A DNA stretch of 64,000 nt from Oxalobacteraceae bacterium CAVE-383 (GTDB taxonomy: Bacteria; Pseudomonadota; Gammaproteobacteria; Burkholderiales; Burkholderiaceae_D). How positions within the stretch are numbered: the stretch's first letter is position 1; each line of letters begins with the position of its first letter. The position numbers and the translations under genes are program-made. Positions 44,063 to 54,422 of the stretch are shown piece after piece. The DNA is taken from positions 1 through 64,000 of the forward strand of contig REGP01000005.1 in assembly GCA_004134995.1 (NCBI GenBank), read 5' to 3'. Below the pieces are notes generated by a model, which had not been told where the DNA came from, did no database searches, and saw only the letters and a program-made list of their open reading frames with translations.

Positions 44063-44899
44063 TTACAAATCCCAGTCGTGCCAGACCGGCTTGATGCCTT
44101 GGGGAAGCGGCGGCAAGGTGCCCAGGTCGATGCGCGATTCGCCGGGACTGTGAAAATCGGAGCCGCGCGAACCCATGAAACCGTAATGCCTGGCGACCTT
44201 GGCGTATTCTTCGTATTGTTGCGGCGTATGGCTGCCGGTGACGACTTCGATGGCATTGCCGCCGAGCTGCTTGAATTCATCGAACAGTTCGCCGAACGCC
44301 AGTTGGGAAAATTTATAACGGCCCGGATGCGCAATCACCGGCACGCCGCCCGCCTCGGCGATCCATTCGACAGCCAGCGGCAGCGTGGCCCAGCGATGCG
44401 GCACATAGCCGGGCTTGCCTTCGACCAGGTAGCGGCGGAACACTTCATTGCTGTCCGCGCAGACGCCGATCTCGACCAGATAGCGCGCGAAATGCGTGCG
44501 CGACATCAGATCCGGATTGCCGACGTGGCGCAGCGCGCCTTCGAACGCGTCCGGAATGCCGATGGCCGCCAGTTGCGCCGCGATATCGCGCCCGCGCTGT
44601 TCGCGCCCGTGGCGCGTCGCCGCCAGCCCCTTGACCAGGGACGGACTTGTTTCATCGATATTCAGGCCGACGACATGCACCGTTTCGCCGGCCCAGGTAA
44701 TGGAAATTTCAACGCCGCCGATGTGACGCAGCCCCAGCGCCTGCGCGGCCTCGCGCGCGGCGGCGATGCCGCTGATTTCGTCGTGATCGGTCAGCGCCCA
44801 GACATCCACGCCATTGGCCTTGGCGCGCGCAGCCACCGCCGCCGGCGCCAGCGTGCCGTCGGAGATGTTGGAATGGCAGTGAAGATCGACATTGAGCAT
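44063..44899 (-). CDS. PHP-domain phosphatase (RNase AM / 3',5'-nucleotide bisphosphate phosphatase type)
   Basis: 278 aa. PHP metal motifs DLHCHSNISDG (~5-15), TDHDEISG (~37-44), HPGRY and DFHSPG; YciV/RNase AM proteins of this type trim rRNA 5' ends and dephosphorylate pAp. Start 44899 has GAGGG 9 nt upstream; upstream ATGs lack one. The alpha/beta hydrolase gene follows on the same strand but in a separate reading unit. Confidence 0.9.
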   Translation of the reverse strand: MLNVDLHCHSNISDGTLAPAAVAARAKANGVDVWALTDHDEISGIAAAREAAQALGLRHIGGVEISITWAGETVHVVGLNIDETSPSLVKGLAATRHGREQRGRDIAAQLAAIGIPDAFEGALRHVGNPDLMSRTHFARYLVEIGVCADSNEVFRRYLVEGKPGYVPHRWATLPLAVEWIAEAGGVPVIAHPGRYKFSQLAFGELFDEFKQLGGNAIEVVTGSHTPQQYEEYAKVARHYGFMGSRGSDFHSPGESRIDLGTLPPLPQGIKPVWHDWDL

Positions 44900-44965
44900 G
44901 AAACGATGCCCTCGCATTAAGTTCGGTTGTACATCAGCGCATATTGTACGCCGCATGGCGGACTG

Positions 44966-45880
44966 TCACAGGAAGGTCTCGATCTCCTGCGCCAGCAATT
45001 CCGGCTGATCGTGATGCACCATGTGGCCGGCATCGTCCAGGAAAACCGTCCGCACCTGCGCGATATGGGCGCGCCGGCGGTCGAATTCGGCACGCGCCTG
45101 CGCCTTGCTGCCGTAGGTATTTCCCACACGCGGCTCGGCCCCTTCCACCCACAACACCGGCGCGGCGATGCGCTGCCAGCAGGCCAGCATTTCAGCTGCG
45201 CGGAACAGGATCGGATTGCTGTTCTTGTGCAGCGGATCGCCCAGGATTTCCCAGCGGCCCTGCGCATTCTGCGCCGCCCAGTGCGGCGCCAGAAAGGCCG
45301 CCCGCGCATCGCTGAGCCGCGGATTATTCTGCTGCAGCCGCCGCACCACGTCGCCCAGCGCGGCATAGTCGAGCATTCTGGCCGGCGTGCGCAACTGATC
45401 CAGCCAACGCGCGTAGTGCGCGGGCGCATCGCCGGGCGCCCGGTCGGCCACGCCGAAGCCTTCCAGATTGATCAGGCGGGCAATCCGTTCGGGCCGGATG
45501 CCAGCATACATGGTGGCCACGTTGCCGCCCATGCTGTGGCCGAGCAGGCGTACGGGTTCGTGCGGCGAATAATGCATCAGGATCGCATCCAGGTCGGCCA
45601 GATAATCCGGAAACCAATAGCCGTCGCGGCCGCTGCGCTCGCTCAGTCCGAAACCGCGCCAGTCCGGCGCAATGACGTGCCACTCCCGCTGCAAGCTGTC
45701 GACCACAAACTGGAACGACGCCGAAACATCCATCCAGCCATGCAGCATGAACAGGCGCGGCGCGGCAGGGTCGCCCCAATGGCGCATATGCAGCCGCAGT
45801 CCGCGCAGTTGCAGGAATTCGGAACGGGCCGGCTTGTGCAGGGCTTCCATCGATCCGGATGGCATGGCGGTTGGATTCAT
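44966..45880 (-). CDS. Alpha/beta hydrolase
   Basis: 304 aa. Nucleophile elbow GHSMGG (Ser ~114), oxyanion HGWMDVSASF, a general-acid/base histidine at GHMVHHDQPE near the C-terminus, and an aspartate in the preceding strand. Substrate unknown. The start is uncertain (ATG 45880 or others; no clear ribosome site). Divergent from the LOG-family gene. Confidence 0.88.
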   Translation of the reverse strand: MNPTAMPSGSMEALHKPARSEFLQLRGLRLHMRHWGDPAAPRLFMLHGWMDVSASFQFVVDSLQREWHVIAPDWRGFGLSERSGRDGYWFPDYLADLDAILMHYSPHEPVRLLGHSMGGNVATMYAGIRPERIARLINLEGFGVADRAPGDAPAHYARWLDQLRTPARMLDYAALGDVVRRLQQNNPRLSDARAAFLAPHWAAQNAQGRWEILGDPLHKNSNPILFRAAEMLACWQRIAAPVLWVEGAEPRVGNTYGSKAQARAEFDRRRAHIAQVRTVFLDDAGHMVHHDQPELLAQEIETFL

Positions 45881-46000
45881 GGCCGTATTGTAATGCCGCA
45901 AGGGAAACGTTTGCAGCCCGCTCGAATAATCGCGCCGATGCCTTGTGATATAAAGACACTTGTCCCTTTCACCGCACTCCTCTTCTCTGCCTTTTCGAAC

Positions 46001-46600
46001 ATGATCAAATCCATTTGCGTTTATTGCGGCTCTTCCCCGGGCGCATCCCCGGCCTATGCGGAGGGCGCGCGAATGCTGGCGCGCGCCATGGCCGAACGCA
46101 ATATTTCACTGGTGTACGGGGGCGGCAACGTCGGCCTGATGGGCGTGATCGCCAGCGAGACGCTGCGCCTGGGCGGCAAGGTCACGGGCGTCATTCCGAC
46201 CGCCTTGATGGAAAAGGAGCTCGGGCATCACGGTCTGACCCAATTGCACGTAGTGGCCAATATGCACGAACGCAAGGCGATGATGGCCGATCTGGCGGAT
46301 GGCTTCATCGCCATGCCCGGCGGAATGGGGACGATGGAGGAATTGTTCGAGGTGCTGACATGGGCGCAATTGGGATTTCACGCGAAGCCGATCGGCCTGC
46401 TCAATACCGGCGGCTTCTACGACAGCCTGATCGCATTCGTGCGCCAGATGGTGACGGAACGTTTTCTGACGGCTGAGCAGTCGCAGTTGATGATGAACGA
46501 AAATGATGCCGATGCACTGCTGGAGCGCTTCATCCAGTTCAAGCCGACCTACACCAGCAAGTGGCTGGATCGCGCCGCCGCCAAGAACCTGCTGCCATAA
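46001..46600 (+). CDS. LOG family protein (cytokinin-riboside phosphoribohydrolase type)
   Basis: 199 aa Rossmann-fold protein, TIGR00730 type. Nucleotide-binding motif PGGMGTMEE (106-114) plus conserved VYGGGNVGLMG (~38-48) and MHERK. Family members cleave nucleoside 5'-monophosphates to base and ribose phosphate; bacterial physiological role is usually unknown. Element B follows 52 nt after its stop. Confidence 0.92.
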   Translation: MIKSICVYCGSSPGASPAYAEGARMLARAMAERNISLVYGGGNVGLMGVIASETLRLGGKVTGVIPTALMEKELGHHGLTQLHVVANMHERKAMMADLADGFIAMPGGMGTMEELFEVLTWAQLGFHAKPIGLLNTGGFYDSLIAFVRQMVTERFLTAEQSQLMMNENDADALLERFIQFKPTYTSKWLDRAAAKNLLP

Positions 46601-46652
46601 AAAAACAAAAGGCAAAAAGACAAAAGCAAAAGAGGCACGCCAAGACAGCCAA

Positions 46653-46744
46653 GGCCGGTGCAGGCCATTAAAGGCCGTGCGCCTTCGACGAACGTTTGAA
46701 GCAGAGAGGAGGAGGCGTACGGCCTTTAATGGCCTGCACCGGCC
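46653..46744. repeat. Long inverted-repeat element B (about 33-bp arms)
   Basis: Left arm 46653-46686 and right arm 46710-46744 are nearly perfect reverse complements, opening and closing GGCCGGTGCAGGCC/GGCCTGCACCGGCC. The core (46677-46717) matches element A at 38 of 41 bases while the arms differ completely. Lies between convergent LOG and metZ genes. Confidence 0.85.
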
Positions 46745-46778
46745 GCCGGCGCGAGGCGCCGGTAATCAAGGACCTGAG

Positions 46779-48017
46779 CTAAGCCAAAGCCTGCAGGAAA
46801 TCCTCAACCAGATCCGCAGTATCCTCGATACCGACCGACACCCGGATCAGCGATTCCGCAATGCCCATCTCGGCGCGGCGTTCGCGGCCCATCTCGTAAA
46901 AGATCGTGTGCGCCACCGGAATCACGAGCGTCCGTGTATCGCCCAGATTGCTGGCCGGAATCGCCAATTGCAGACGGTTCAGGTAATCGAAGCAATCGAT
47001 GCCTTCCTGCAATTCAAAACTCAGCAAACCGCCATAGCCGCTGAACAGCTCGGTCGCGATCGCGTGCTGCGGATGCGATTTCAGGCCCGGATAATATACC
47101 GCTGCCACCCGTTCGTCGGCTTCCAGCATGTGCGCCAGCGCCATTGCATTGGCGCATTGGCGCTCCACGCGCAAGGCCATGGTTTCGCTGCCTACGGCGA
47201 TGTGATGCGCGGCTTCCGGGCCCAGTGAAGCGCCGAAATCGCGCAATGCCTTGGCGCGAATCTGCGTAATGCCCCATTGCGCCGCCGCGCCGCGTTGATA
47301 CGTTGGCGCAATGTGCGGGTAGCGCATCCAATCGAACAGTCCGGTATCGGTCAAGGCGCCGCCGAGGGCGATGCCGTGGCCGCCGATGGCCTTGGTCAGC
47401 GAATTGACGACCAGGCCGGCGCCGACCGATTTCGGACGGAACAGATACGGCGACGTCATCGTATTGTCGACCACATACAGAATGCCGCGGCGGGCGCACA
47501 GTTCGCCGATCGCCTTCAGATCGGCGATCTGGGTGCGCGGGTTGGCGATGGTTTCGACGAACACCATGCGCGTGGCCGGCGTAATGGCTGCCTCGACCAG
47601 CGCCGCATCGGTGGTGTCGACCATGGCGACGGTCGCGCCCTGCGCGGCCACTGTCTGCCACAGGCTATTGGTATTGCCGAACAGAAAAGACGTCGATACA
47701 ACCTGGTCGCCGGCGCGCAGCAGGCCTTGCACGATGGCGCCGATGGCGGCCATGCCGGTGGCGAAACACAGCGTGGTCAGCCCGTCTTCCATGCGCGTGA
47801 CCTTGTCCTCCAGCGCGCTGACCGTCGGGTTGCCCTGGCGGCCGTAGCGGTAGCCCGCTTCCCTGCCCTGGAACACCGCCGCCAGTTGGCGCGCGTCCTT
47901 ATAGCCGAACGCCACCGAGGTATGGATCGGCTTGTGCAGCGAGCCGTGTTCTATCGGCTTCTGCCGGTCGCTGTGCAGAATGGTGGTGGTGAAGCCGTAG
48001 TGTTTTTTGTCGCTCAT
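46779..48017 (-). CDS. metZ: O-succinylhomoserine sulfhydrylase
   Basis: 412 aa PLP enzyme of the Cys/Met metabolism family making homocysteine from O-succinylhomoserine and sulfide. PLP lysine K209 in NSLTKAIGGHG. Start 48017 is one base after the purF stop, implying coupling. The metZ/purF adjacency is common in beta- and gamma-proteobacteria; O-acetylhomoserine as substrate cannot be ruled out. Confidence 0.93.
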   Translation of the reverse strand: MSDKKHYGFTTTILHSDRQKPIEHGSLHKPIHTSVAFGYKDARQLAAVFQGREAGYRYGRQGNPTVSALEDKVTRMEDGLTTLCFATGMAAIGAIVQGLLRAGDQVVSTSFLFGNTNSLWQTVAAQGATVAMVDTTDAALVEAAITPATRMVFVETIANPRTQIADLKAIGELCARRGILYVVDNTMTSPYLFRPKSVGAGLVVNSLTKAIGGHGIALGGALTDTGLFDWMRYPHIAPTYQRGAAAQWGITQIRAKALRDFGASLGPEAAHHIAVGSETMALRVERQCANAMALAHMLEADERVAAVYYPGLKSHPQHAIATELFSGYGGLLSFELQEGIDCFDYLNRLQLAIPASNLGDTRTLVIPVAHTIFYEMGRERRAEMGIAESLIRVSVGIEDTADLVEDFLQALA

Positions 48018-48018
48018 A

Positions 48019-49539
48019 TCAGTCGGCGCGCGCCAGATTGAGATTGAGTTGCGAACGCACCAGATCGTCGATTTGCGGTTTCGGATTCTGGCGCGCATAT
48101 TCCAGCCGGTCCAGATATTCGCGTGTAATGTCGCCGGTCACATAGATGCCGTCGAAACAGGATGCCTCGAAATTCTTGATGGCCGGATTGCAATCCGAAA
48201 TCGACGCCTTCAACGCATCCAGATCCTGGTACACCAGCGCGTCGGCCGTGATTTCGCGGCAGACCTCGTCGTCGCTGCGGCCGAAGGCGATCAGTTCGTG
48301 ACGGGTCGGCATATCGATGCCATACACGTTCGGGAACTTCACCGGCGGCGCGGCCGAGGCGAAAATCACGCGCTTGGCGCCGGATTCGCGCGCCATCTGC
48401 ACGATTTCGCGGCTGGTCGTGCCGCGCACGATCGAGTCGTCCACCAGCAGCACATTCTTGCCCTTGAATTCGGAAACGATTGCATTGAGCTTCTGGCGCA
48501 CCGACTTTTTGCGGATGGCCTGGCCCGGCATCAGGAAGGTGCGGCCAATGTAACGGTTCTTGATGAAGCCTTCGCGGTATTCGATGCCCAGTTTCAGCGC
48601 CAGCTGGATTGCCGCCGGACGCGAGGAATCGGGAATCGGCATCACGACGTCGATCTCGCCATGCTTGAATTCACGACGGATCTTGTCGGCCAGATACTCG
48701 CCCATTTTAAGGCGCGAGGCGTACACCGAAACGCCGTCGATAACCGAGTCCGGACGGGCCAGATAAACATATTCGAATGCACAGGGATTGAGCGTCGGGT
48801 TCTCGGCGCATTGCTGGTTGTACAGCTTGCCGTCGAGGTCGACGAAAATCGCCTCGCCCGGCATCACGTCGCGCAGGAAGCGGAAGCCCAGGCCTTCCAG
48901 CGCCACCGATTCGCTGGCCAGCATATATTCGGCGCCGTCGTCGGTTTCGTTGAAACCGATGCACATCGGACGAATACCGTAGGGATCGCGGAAGCCCAGC
49001 AGGCCGTAGCCGGCGATCTGCGCCACCACGGCGTAGGAACCGCGCACGCGCTTGTGCACCATTGCAACCGCCTTGAACAGCGCGGCAGGGTCAAGCGAAT
49101 AACCGGAAGTGGCTTCCTGCAATTCGTGCGCCAGGATATTGACCAGCACTTCGGTATCGGAAGAGGTGTTGATATGGCGCCGGTCGATATTGAACAGCTC
49201 GGTTTTCAGCTCGTCGGCATTGGTCAGATTGCCGTTGTGCGCCAGCGTGATGCCGAACGGCGCGTTGACGTAGAACGGCTGCGCTTCCTCTTCGCTGGAC
49301 GAACTGCCGGCGGTCGGATAACGCACATGGCCGATGCCGGTATTGCCGAGCAGCGAACGCATGTTGCGGGTGCGGAAAACGTCGCGCACGAGGCCGTTGG
49401 CCTTGTACATGCTGAAGCCGTTGCCGGAGTTGGTCGCAATGCCTGCGGAGTCTTGTCCACGATGTTGCAGCAATAGCAATGAATCGTAAAGCATTTGGTT
49501 GACGGGATGGTTAGCGACGATGCCGACGATGCCACACAT
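48019..49539 (-). CDS. purF: Amidophosphoribosyltransferase
   Basis: 506 aa. First committed purine step: PRPP plus glutamine to phosphoribosylamine. Catalytic Cys2 directly after the initiator (MCGIVGIV), class II amidotransferase domain (~1-230), then PRTase domain with PRPP loop LLVDDSIVRGTTS (~365-378). Located between cvpA and metZ, as usual. Confidence 0.98.
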   Translation of the reverse strand: MCGIVGIVANHPVNQMLYDSLLLLQHRGQDSAGIATNSGNGFSMYKANGLVRDVFRTRNMRSLLGNTGIGHVRYPTAGSSSSEEEAQPFYVNAPFGITLAHNGNLTNADELKTELFNIDRRHINTSSDTEVLVNILAHELQEATSGYSLDPAALFKAVAMVHKRVRGSYAVVAQIAGYGLLGFRDPYGIRPMCIGFNETDDGAEYMLASESVALEGLGFRFLRDVMPGEAIFVDLDGKLYNQQCAENPTLNPCAFEYVYLARPDSVIDGVSVYASRLKMGEYLADKIRREFKHGEIDVVMPIPDSSRPAAIQLALKLGIEYREGFIKNRYIGRTFLMPGQAIRKKSVRQKLNAIVSEFKGKNVLLVDDSIVRGTTSREIVQMARESGAKRVIFASAAPPVKFPNVYGIDMPTRHELIAFGRSDDEVCREITADALVYQDLDALKASISDCNPAIKNFEASCFDGIYVTGDITREYLDRLEYARQNPKPQIDDLVRSQLNLNLARAD

Positions 49540-49590
49540 GGTGGACTCCTAAACAAAATTGATGCAAAGATAAATGCGGGTTAAAACGGG

Positions 49591-50079
49591 TTAAAACTGT
49601 ACGTGCTGTGCAAATTGTCCCGGCAGATAAGGCATGATAGTGGTAGCCAGCGTCTCCGCCAAAGGACTAAGTAGCGCATTTTTCCAAAAAGGCTGCCGCG
49701 GGATCGATGTCGTGCCGCATAACAACACTATCGCCAGCACGATGATCGTGCCGCGCGCGAAACCGAACAGGCCTCCCAGGCCGCGATCGGCCAGCGACAG
49801 GCCGCTGGCCTTGACCAGGCCGTCGAGCGCCCTGCTCAGCAGCCCCATCAGCAGGCGGGTGCCGATGAACAGCGCGATGAACGCGACAATCAGCCGCGTC
49901 GAATTGCCGGGAATCATGTCGGGCAGCATGGTCGACAGGCTCTCGCCGTACAGATTGGCCACCACCAGCGAGACGATCCAGCTTGCCAGGGACAGGATTT
50001 CCTTGACCAGTCCGCGCAGGGTGCTGATGATCACCGAGCACACCAGCACGAACAACACCAGGTAATCGAAAATCGTCAA
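49591..50079 (-). CDS. cvpA: CvpA family membrane protein
   Basis: 162 aa with four hydrophobic segments (~5-25, 28-48, 65-88, 105-125). Needed for colicin V export in E. coli and envelope stress tolerance; the exact role is unclear. 51 nt before purF. Confidence 0.93.
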   Translation of the reverse strand: MTIFDYLVLFVLVCSVIISTLRGLVKEILSLASWIVSLVVANLYGESLSTMLPDMIPGNSTRLIVAFIALFIGTRLLMGLLSRALDGLVKASGLSLADRGLGGLFGFARGTIIVLAIVLLCGTTSIPRQPFWKNALLSPLAETLATTIMPYLPGQFAQHVQF

Positions 50080-50163
50080 AATCGTCTCACTATGCGCTTA
50101 CCATCCACTTGCCGTTCCATCCTTATGCCGCACCTCCCACAACTGGCGCTCAAATCCTGAATA

Positions 50164-51180
50164 TCAAGTCGGCACCAGCGTTGCATTCAGACCCAGCTTG
50201 ACGATTTTGGCGCGCGCCTTGTCGGCTTCCTCGCGGGTGGCGAAGGGACCGACCCGGATGCGCGTGCGATCGCCGTCCTTGGTCGCCACTTTCTGGGTAT
50301 AGGAACTGATGCCGGCCGCCGTCAGCTTGCCGCGCAGTTCATCGATTTTTTCCTGAGTTGCCAGGGCCGCCACCTGGATCACGAATTTGCCGTTGGGCAC
50401 ATAGGTTGCGGGCTTGTCGGCCGGCTTCGCGGCGGCGCTCTTGTCGGCCGGCTTGCCTTGCAGGATGGCCAGCGCGCGCTGCTCTTCGCTTGGCTTGGCT
50501 GCCGCTTTGTCGGCGGCCGCGCGCTTGGCTTCGGCCGCCGCCGCGGCTGCTTTTTCGGCTTTCTCCGCTTTTTCGGCCTTGGCCAGAGCGGCTTTTTCCG
50601 CTGCTTTTTCCGCACCCTTATCCACGACTTTTTCGGCCGGCTTTTCCACCGGCTTGGCGATTTTTTCCACGGGCGGCGGCAGATCGGCAGGAGGCGCAGC
50701 CGGTTTGGCGGCCGGCGTTTCGGCGATCTTCTCGGCAGGTTTTACAGCCGGCGGCTTATCGGCCGCGACGGCAGGCTTGGCGTCCACCAGTTCTTCCTTG
50801 GCGTCCAGCGTGCTGGCATCGGACGGCGCAGCCGCGGCGGCAGGCGCTGCCGGCGTCTTGGCGTCGCGCGAAGGAATCTGGACCGAGATATCGTCGGTCA
50901 GCGGCTTCGGCTCAGGATCGAGGATCATCGGCAATACGATGACCACCGCCAGCACCAGCACGACCGCGCCGATCAGGCGCCGGCGCGCGCGCTTCTTCTC
51001 GGGCAGCATCGGATCGCCGTCGTTGTCTTTGCCGGCCTTGGCGGTGTTGCCGGCATTGCCGGTATTACGCTTGGCGCGGGTGCGCCCGTTCGAGAAAGGT
51101 TCGTCGGCTTGCGAACGATATTCGCTTTTGCCGGAAGCGGCGTCTTGCTTGTTTTTATGAAGGAACGAGAACAAGCCCAT
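50164..51180 (-). CDS. dedD: SPOR-domain protein, DedD-like
   Basis: 338 aa: short cytoplasmic N-terminus, one membrane helix (~67-88), a long Ala/Lys/Pro-rich periplasmic linker (~100-255), and a C-terminal SPOR domain (~260-338; KFVIQVAALATQEKIDELRGKL...RIRVGPFATREEADKA) that binds denuded septal peptidoglycan. Between folC and cvpA, the conserved setting of DedD. Confidence 0.92.
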   Translation of the reverse strand: MGLFSFLHKNKQDAASGKSEYRSQADEPFSNGRTRAKRNTGNAGNTAKAGKDNDGDPMLPEKKRARRRLIGAVVLVLAVVIVLPMILDPEPKPLTDDISVQIPSRDAKTPAAPAAAAAPSDASTLDAKEELVDAKPAVAADKPPAVKPAEKIAETPAAKPAAPPADLPPPVEKIAKPVEKPAEKVVDKGAEKAAEKAALAKAEKAEKAEKAAAAAAEAKRAAADKAAAKPSEEQRALAILQGKPADKSAAAKPADKPATYVPNGKFVIQVAALATQEKIDELRGKLTAAGISSYTQKVATKDGDRTRIRVGPFATREEADKARAKIVKLGLNATLVPT

Positions 51181-51201
51181 GCGTAATATGATCGAAAATT
51201 G

Positions 51202-52521
51202 TTAGTGAAATCCGGACTTGCGCGCTTCCATTACGGCAGCGACGGTCAGGAAGGATCCGAAAACCACAATTCTATCATTCTCGCCGGCCCGCCGATGCGC
51301 ATTTGCATACGCTTCCGCCGGATTGGCGAACAGTTCGATCGTGCGTTCGGCGTTCGATGCGAATTCCGGCGCCACGCCGGCATCCAGCAGCTTGTCCTTC
51401 AATTGCTGGGCGGTGGCGGCGCGCGGCAGCGGCAGATCGGTCACGCACCAGTGATCCACATGCCCTTTCATCTGCGCCAGAATGCCGTCGATGTCCTTGT
51501 CGGCCATGGCGCCGAACACGGCGTATGTATAGGGATGGAATCCCATGTTGCCGAGATTTTGCGCCAGCGCCGCGGCCGCATGCGGATTATGCGCAACGTC
51601 CAGCACCACCAGCGGCTGGCCCGGCATGACCTGGAAGCGCGCCGGCAGATCGACCATGACCAGGCCGGTGCGCACTTCCTGGGCGCCGACCGGCAATTCA
51701 TGGCGCAGCGCTTCCAGCGCCGCCAGCGCCGCCGAGGCATTGAGGAGTTGATTGGCGCCGCGCAGGCTTGGATAGGCCAGCGAATTGCGGCGCTGCCCGC
51801 GGCCGCCGTAGCTCCATTGCTGCTTGTCGCCGGTGTAATTGAAATCGCGCCCCATCAGCCACAGATCGGCGCCGATGGCGTCGGCATGATCGATCAGCGA
51901 TTGCGGCGGCACCGGGTCGCTGCAGATGGCGGTCTTGCCGGCGCGGAAAATGCCGGCCTTCTCGAAACCGATGGCTTCACGCGTATCGCCGAGATAGGCG
52001 CTGTGGTCGATGTCGATGCTGGTGACGATGGCCACGTCGGCGTCGATGATGTTGACCGCATCCAGCCGCCCGCCGAGGCCGACTTCCAGGATCGTCACGT
52101 CCAGATTGGCGTCGGCCAGCAGCTTGATGATCGCCAGCGTGGTGAATTCGAAATAGGTCAGCGACACGTCGGCGGCGATGCGCGCCGCTTCCACCGTCTG
52201 GAACACGGCGATCAGCACGGCATCGTCGACCGGCACGCCGCCGATGCGGGCGCGCTCGTTGAAATGCAGGAAATGCGGTTTGATGTACAGGCCGACCTTG
52301 TAGCCGGCGCGCATCAGGATCGATTCCAGCATGGCGCAGGTCGAGCCCTTGCCGTTGGTGCCGGCGACACTGATCACCGGGCCGCGGAAGTTGATTTCCA
52401 TCTGCTGCCGCGCCTTGACTACCCGCTCCAGCCCCATGTCGATGGCCTGCGGATGGCGTGCTTCCAGCAGCGCCAGCCAATCGGCCAGCGTGGCGTCCGG
52501 TCCCAAAGTTTTCTGTTGCAT
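51202..52521 (-). CDS. folC: Dihydrofolate/folylpolyglutamate synthase
   Basis: 439 aa. Bifunctional ligase; ATP P-loop GTNGKGSTCAM (~51-61), Mur-ligase-like central domain, and C-terminal domain with VLDVAHNPHAA. ATG 52521 is preferred over an in-frame TTG at 52533; ribosome site weak. A terminator of accD lies upstream, so folC may have its own promoter. Confidence 0.95.
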   Translation of the reverse strand: MQQKTLGPDATLADWLALLEARHPQAIDMGLERVVKARQQMEINFRGPVISVAGTNGKGSTCAMLESILMRAGYKVGLYIKPHFLHFNERARIGGVPVDDAVLIAVFQTVEAARIAADVSLTYFEFTTLAIIKLLADANLDVTILEVGLGGRLDAVNIIDADVAIVTSIDIDHSAYLGDTREAIGFEKAGIFRAGKTAICSDPVPPQSLIDHADAIGADLWLMGRDFNYTGDKQQWSYGGRGQRRNSLAYPSLRGANQLLNASAALAALEALRHELPVGAQEVRTGLVMVDLPARFQVMPGQPLVVLDVAHNPHAAAALAQNLGNMGFHPYTYAVFGAMADKDIDGILAQMKGHVDHWCVTDLPLPRAATAQQLKDKLLDAGVAPEFASNAERTIELFANPAEAYANAHRRAGENDRIVVFGSFLTVAAVMEARKSGFH

Positions 52522-52560
52522 TGCCTGACCCAATAAACCGATAACCAGATTCTTGTAAAT

Positions 52561-52593
52561 AAAAAAGCCCGAACATTTCAGTCCGGGCCTTTT
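52561..52593 (-). terminator. Terminator of accD
   Basis: GCCCG...CGGGC stem with A-run on the left, giving a TTTTTT tract on the minus strand, 19 nt past the accD stop. Confidence 0.8.
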
Positions 52594-52611
52594 GCCGAAC
52601 CGGCTTATTTT

Positions 52612-53484
52612 TTAAGCCAGCGATTCGACCGATTGATTCTGCAGCAGCGCCAGCAGATGCGCGATTTCGGTGCGCATTTCGCGGCGATCGACGATCATGT
52701 CGACGGCGCCCTTCTGCACCAGGAATTCGGCGCGCTGGAAACCTTCCGGCAGTTTTTCGCGGACGGTGTTTTCAATCACGCGCGGACCGGCAAAACCGAT
52801 CAGCGCCTTCGGCTCGGCGATCACAACGTCGCCCATGAAGGCGAACGATGCCGAGACGCCGCCCATGGTCGGATCGGTCAGCACGCTGATGAAAGGCAGT
52901 TTCTTTTCGGACAGCTTGGTCAGCATGGCGGTGGTTTTCGCCATCTGCATCAGCGACAGCAAGCCTTCCTGCATCCGCGCACCGCCAGTGGCGGTAATGC
53001 AGATGAACGGCGTTTTCTGTTCCAGCGCGGTCTGCGCGCCACGCACAAAGCGCTCGCCGACCACCGAACCCATCGAACCGCCCATGAATTCGAATTCGAA
53101 TGCCGCCACCACGACCGGCAAGGTCATGATCGAGCCGCCCATGACCACCATGGCGTCGGTTTCGCCGGTGGATTCCATCGCCAGCTTCAGGCGATCCGGG
53201 TATTTTTTGCTGTCTTTGAATTTAAGGGTATCGATCGGCAGGGTTTCCTGGCCGATTTCATAACGTCCGCCTTCGTCGAGCAGACGATCGAGCCGGACCC
53301 GGGCGCGGATGCGCATATGGTGGCTGCACTTCGGGCAAACATGCTGGTTCGATTCCAGATCGGTACGGTACAGAACGGCTTCGCAAGACGGGCATTTGAC
53401 CCACAGGCCTTCCGGGATGGATTTCCGGCTGGCGGCGTCGTTGCGTTGTATTTGAGGGGGTAGTAGTTTCTCTAGCCAACTCAT
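52612..53484 (-). CDS. accD: Acetyl-CoA carboxylase carboxyltransferase beta subunit
   Basis: 290 aa. N-terminal zinc ribbon with C31, C34, C50, C53, then the crotonase-fold carboxyltransferase domain ([20 protein letters not shown] segment). GAGG ribosome site. 112 nt after trpA in the same direction. Confidence 0.97.
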   Translation of the reverse strand: MSWLEKLLPPQIQRNDAASRKSIPEGLWVKCPSCEAVLYRTDLESNQHVCPKCSHHMRIRARVRLDRLLDEGGRYEIGQETLPIDTLKFKDSKKYPDRLKLAMESTGETDAMVVMGGSIMTLPVVVAAFEFEFMGGSMGSVVGERFVRGAQTALEQKTPFICITATGGARMQEGLLSLMQMAKTTAMLTKLSEKKLPFISVLTDPTMGGVSASFAFMGDVVIAEPKALIGFAGPRVIENTVREKLPEGFQRAEFLVQKGAVDMIVDRREMRTEIAHLLALLQNQSVESLA

Positions 53485-53596
53485 AGTGACCTCATTTCTT
53501 TTGCGGTGGCGAATTGTACCAGAGCCGCGGCCTTGTTAATTGTTGTCGATTTGCAACTAATAAACAGTTAATTATTTAATAATATTTTGCCGATAT

Positions 53597-54394
53597 TCAG
53601 CTATCCATGGCCTGGCGAATGCCCGTGACAAAAGCCTGCACTGCCTCCACTGCCCGCTCCTGGGGCGTGTTTTCGAGTTCCTGGATAATGCGGCTGCCGA
53701 TCACGACCGCGTCGGCAACCGAGGCAATCGCCTTGGCCGTGGCGCCGTCGCGGATGCCGAAACCCACGCCGATCGGCAATTTGACATGCTTGCGGATGGC
53801 CGCGACGCGTTCGGCCACTTCCGCCGTGTCGATGCTGCCGGCGCCCGTCACGCCCTTGAGCGAGACGTAATAGCTGAATCCGCTGCTGACCCTGCCCACC
53901 TGTTCAATGCGCGCTTCCGTCGAAGTCGGCGACAGCAGGAAAATCGGGTCCATGCCGGCGTCCCGCATCTTGCCGGCGAATTCTTCGCATTCCTCGGGCG
54001 GATAATCGACCACGATGGTGCCGTCGACCCCGGCTTCGCGCGCGCTGGCGATAAAGGCATCGGCGCCCATGCGCTCGATCGGATTGGCGTAGCCCATCAG
54101 GACCACCGGCGTCTTGCTGTCGCGCTCGCGGAATTGCCTGACGAAGGCGAACACGTCGCGCATGCCGATATTGAATTTCAGCGCCCGTTCGCAGGCGCGC
54201 TGGATCACCGGCCCTTCGGCCATGGGATCGGAAAACGGCACGCCGAGTTCCAGGATGTCGACCCCGCCGGCCACCATGGCATGCATCAGCGGCACCGTCA
54301 GGGCGGGCGCGGGATCGCCCGCGGTGATGAAGGTGATCAGGGCTTTTTTATTGTTGGCGGACAGCGCGGCAAACGTGGATTGGATACGGGACAT
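53597..54394 (-). CDS. trpA: Tryptophan synthase alpha subunit
   Basis: 265 aa TIM barrel cleaving indole-glycerol phosphate. Catalytic E49 ([11 protein letters not shown]) and the acidic partner D56. Follows trpB by 28 nt. Confidence 0.97.
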   Translation of the reverse strand: MSRIQSTFAALSANNKKALITFITAGDPAPALTVPLMHAMVAGGVDILELGVPFSDPMAEGPVIQRACERALKFNIGMRDVFAFVRQFRERDSKTPVVLMGYANPIERMGADAFIASAREAGVDGTIVVDYPPEECEEFAGKMRDAGMDPIFLLSPTSTEARIEQVGRVSSGFSYYVSLKGVTGAGSIDTAEVAERVAAIRKHVKLPIGVGFGIRDGATAKAIASVADAVVIGSRIIQELENTPQERAVEAVQAFVTGIRQAMDS

Positions 54395-54422
54395 TTTTTA
54401 GAATAATAATAGTGAGAATGAA

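Noticed and set aside
48007-49476. 489-aa plus-strand frame opposite purF
   Set aside because: purF has clear motifs; the opposite frame has none.
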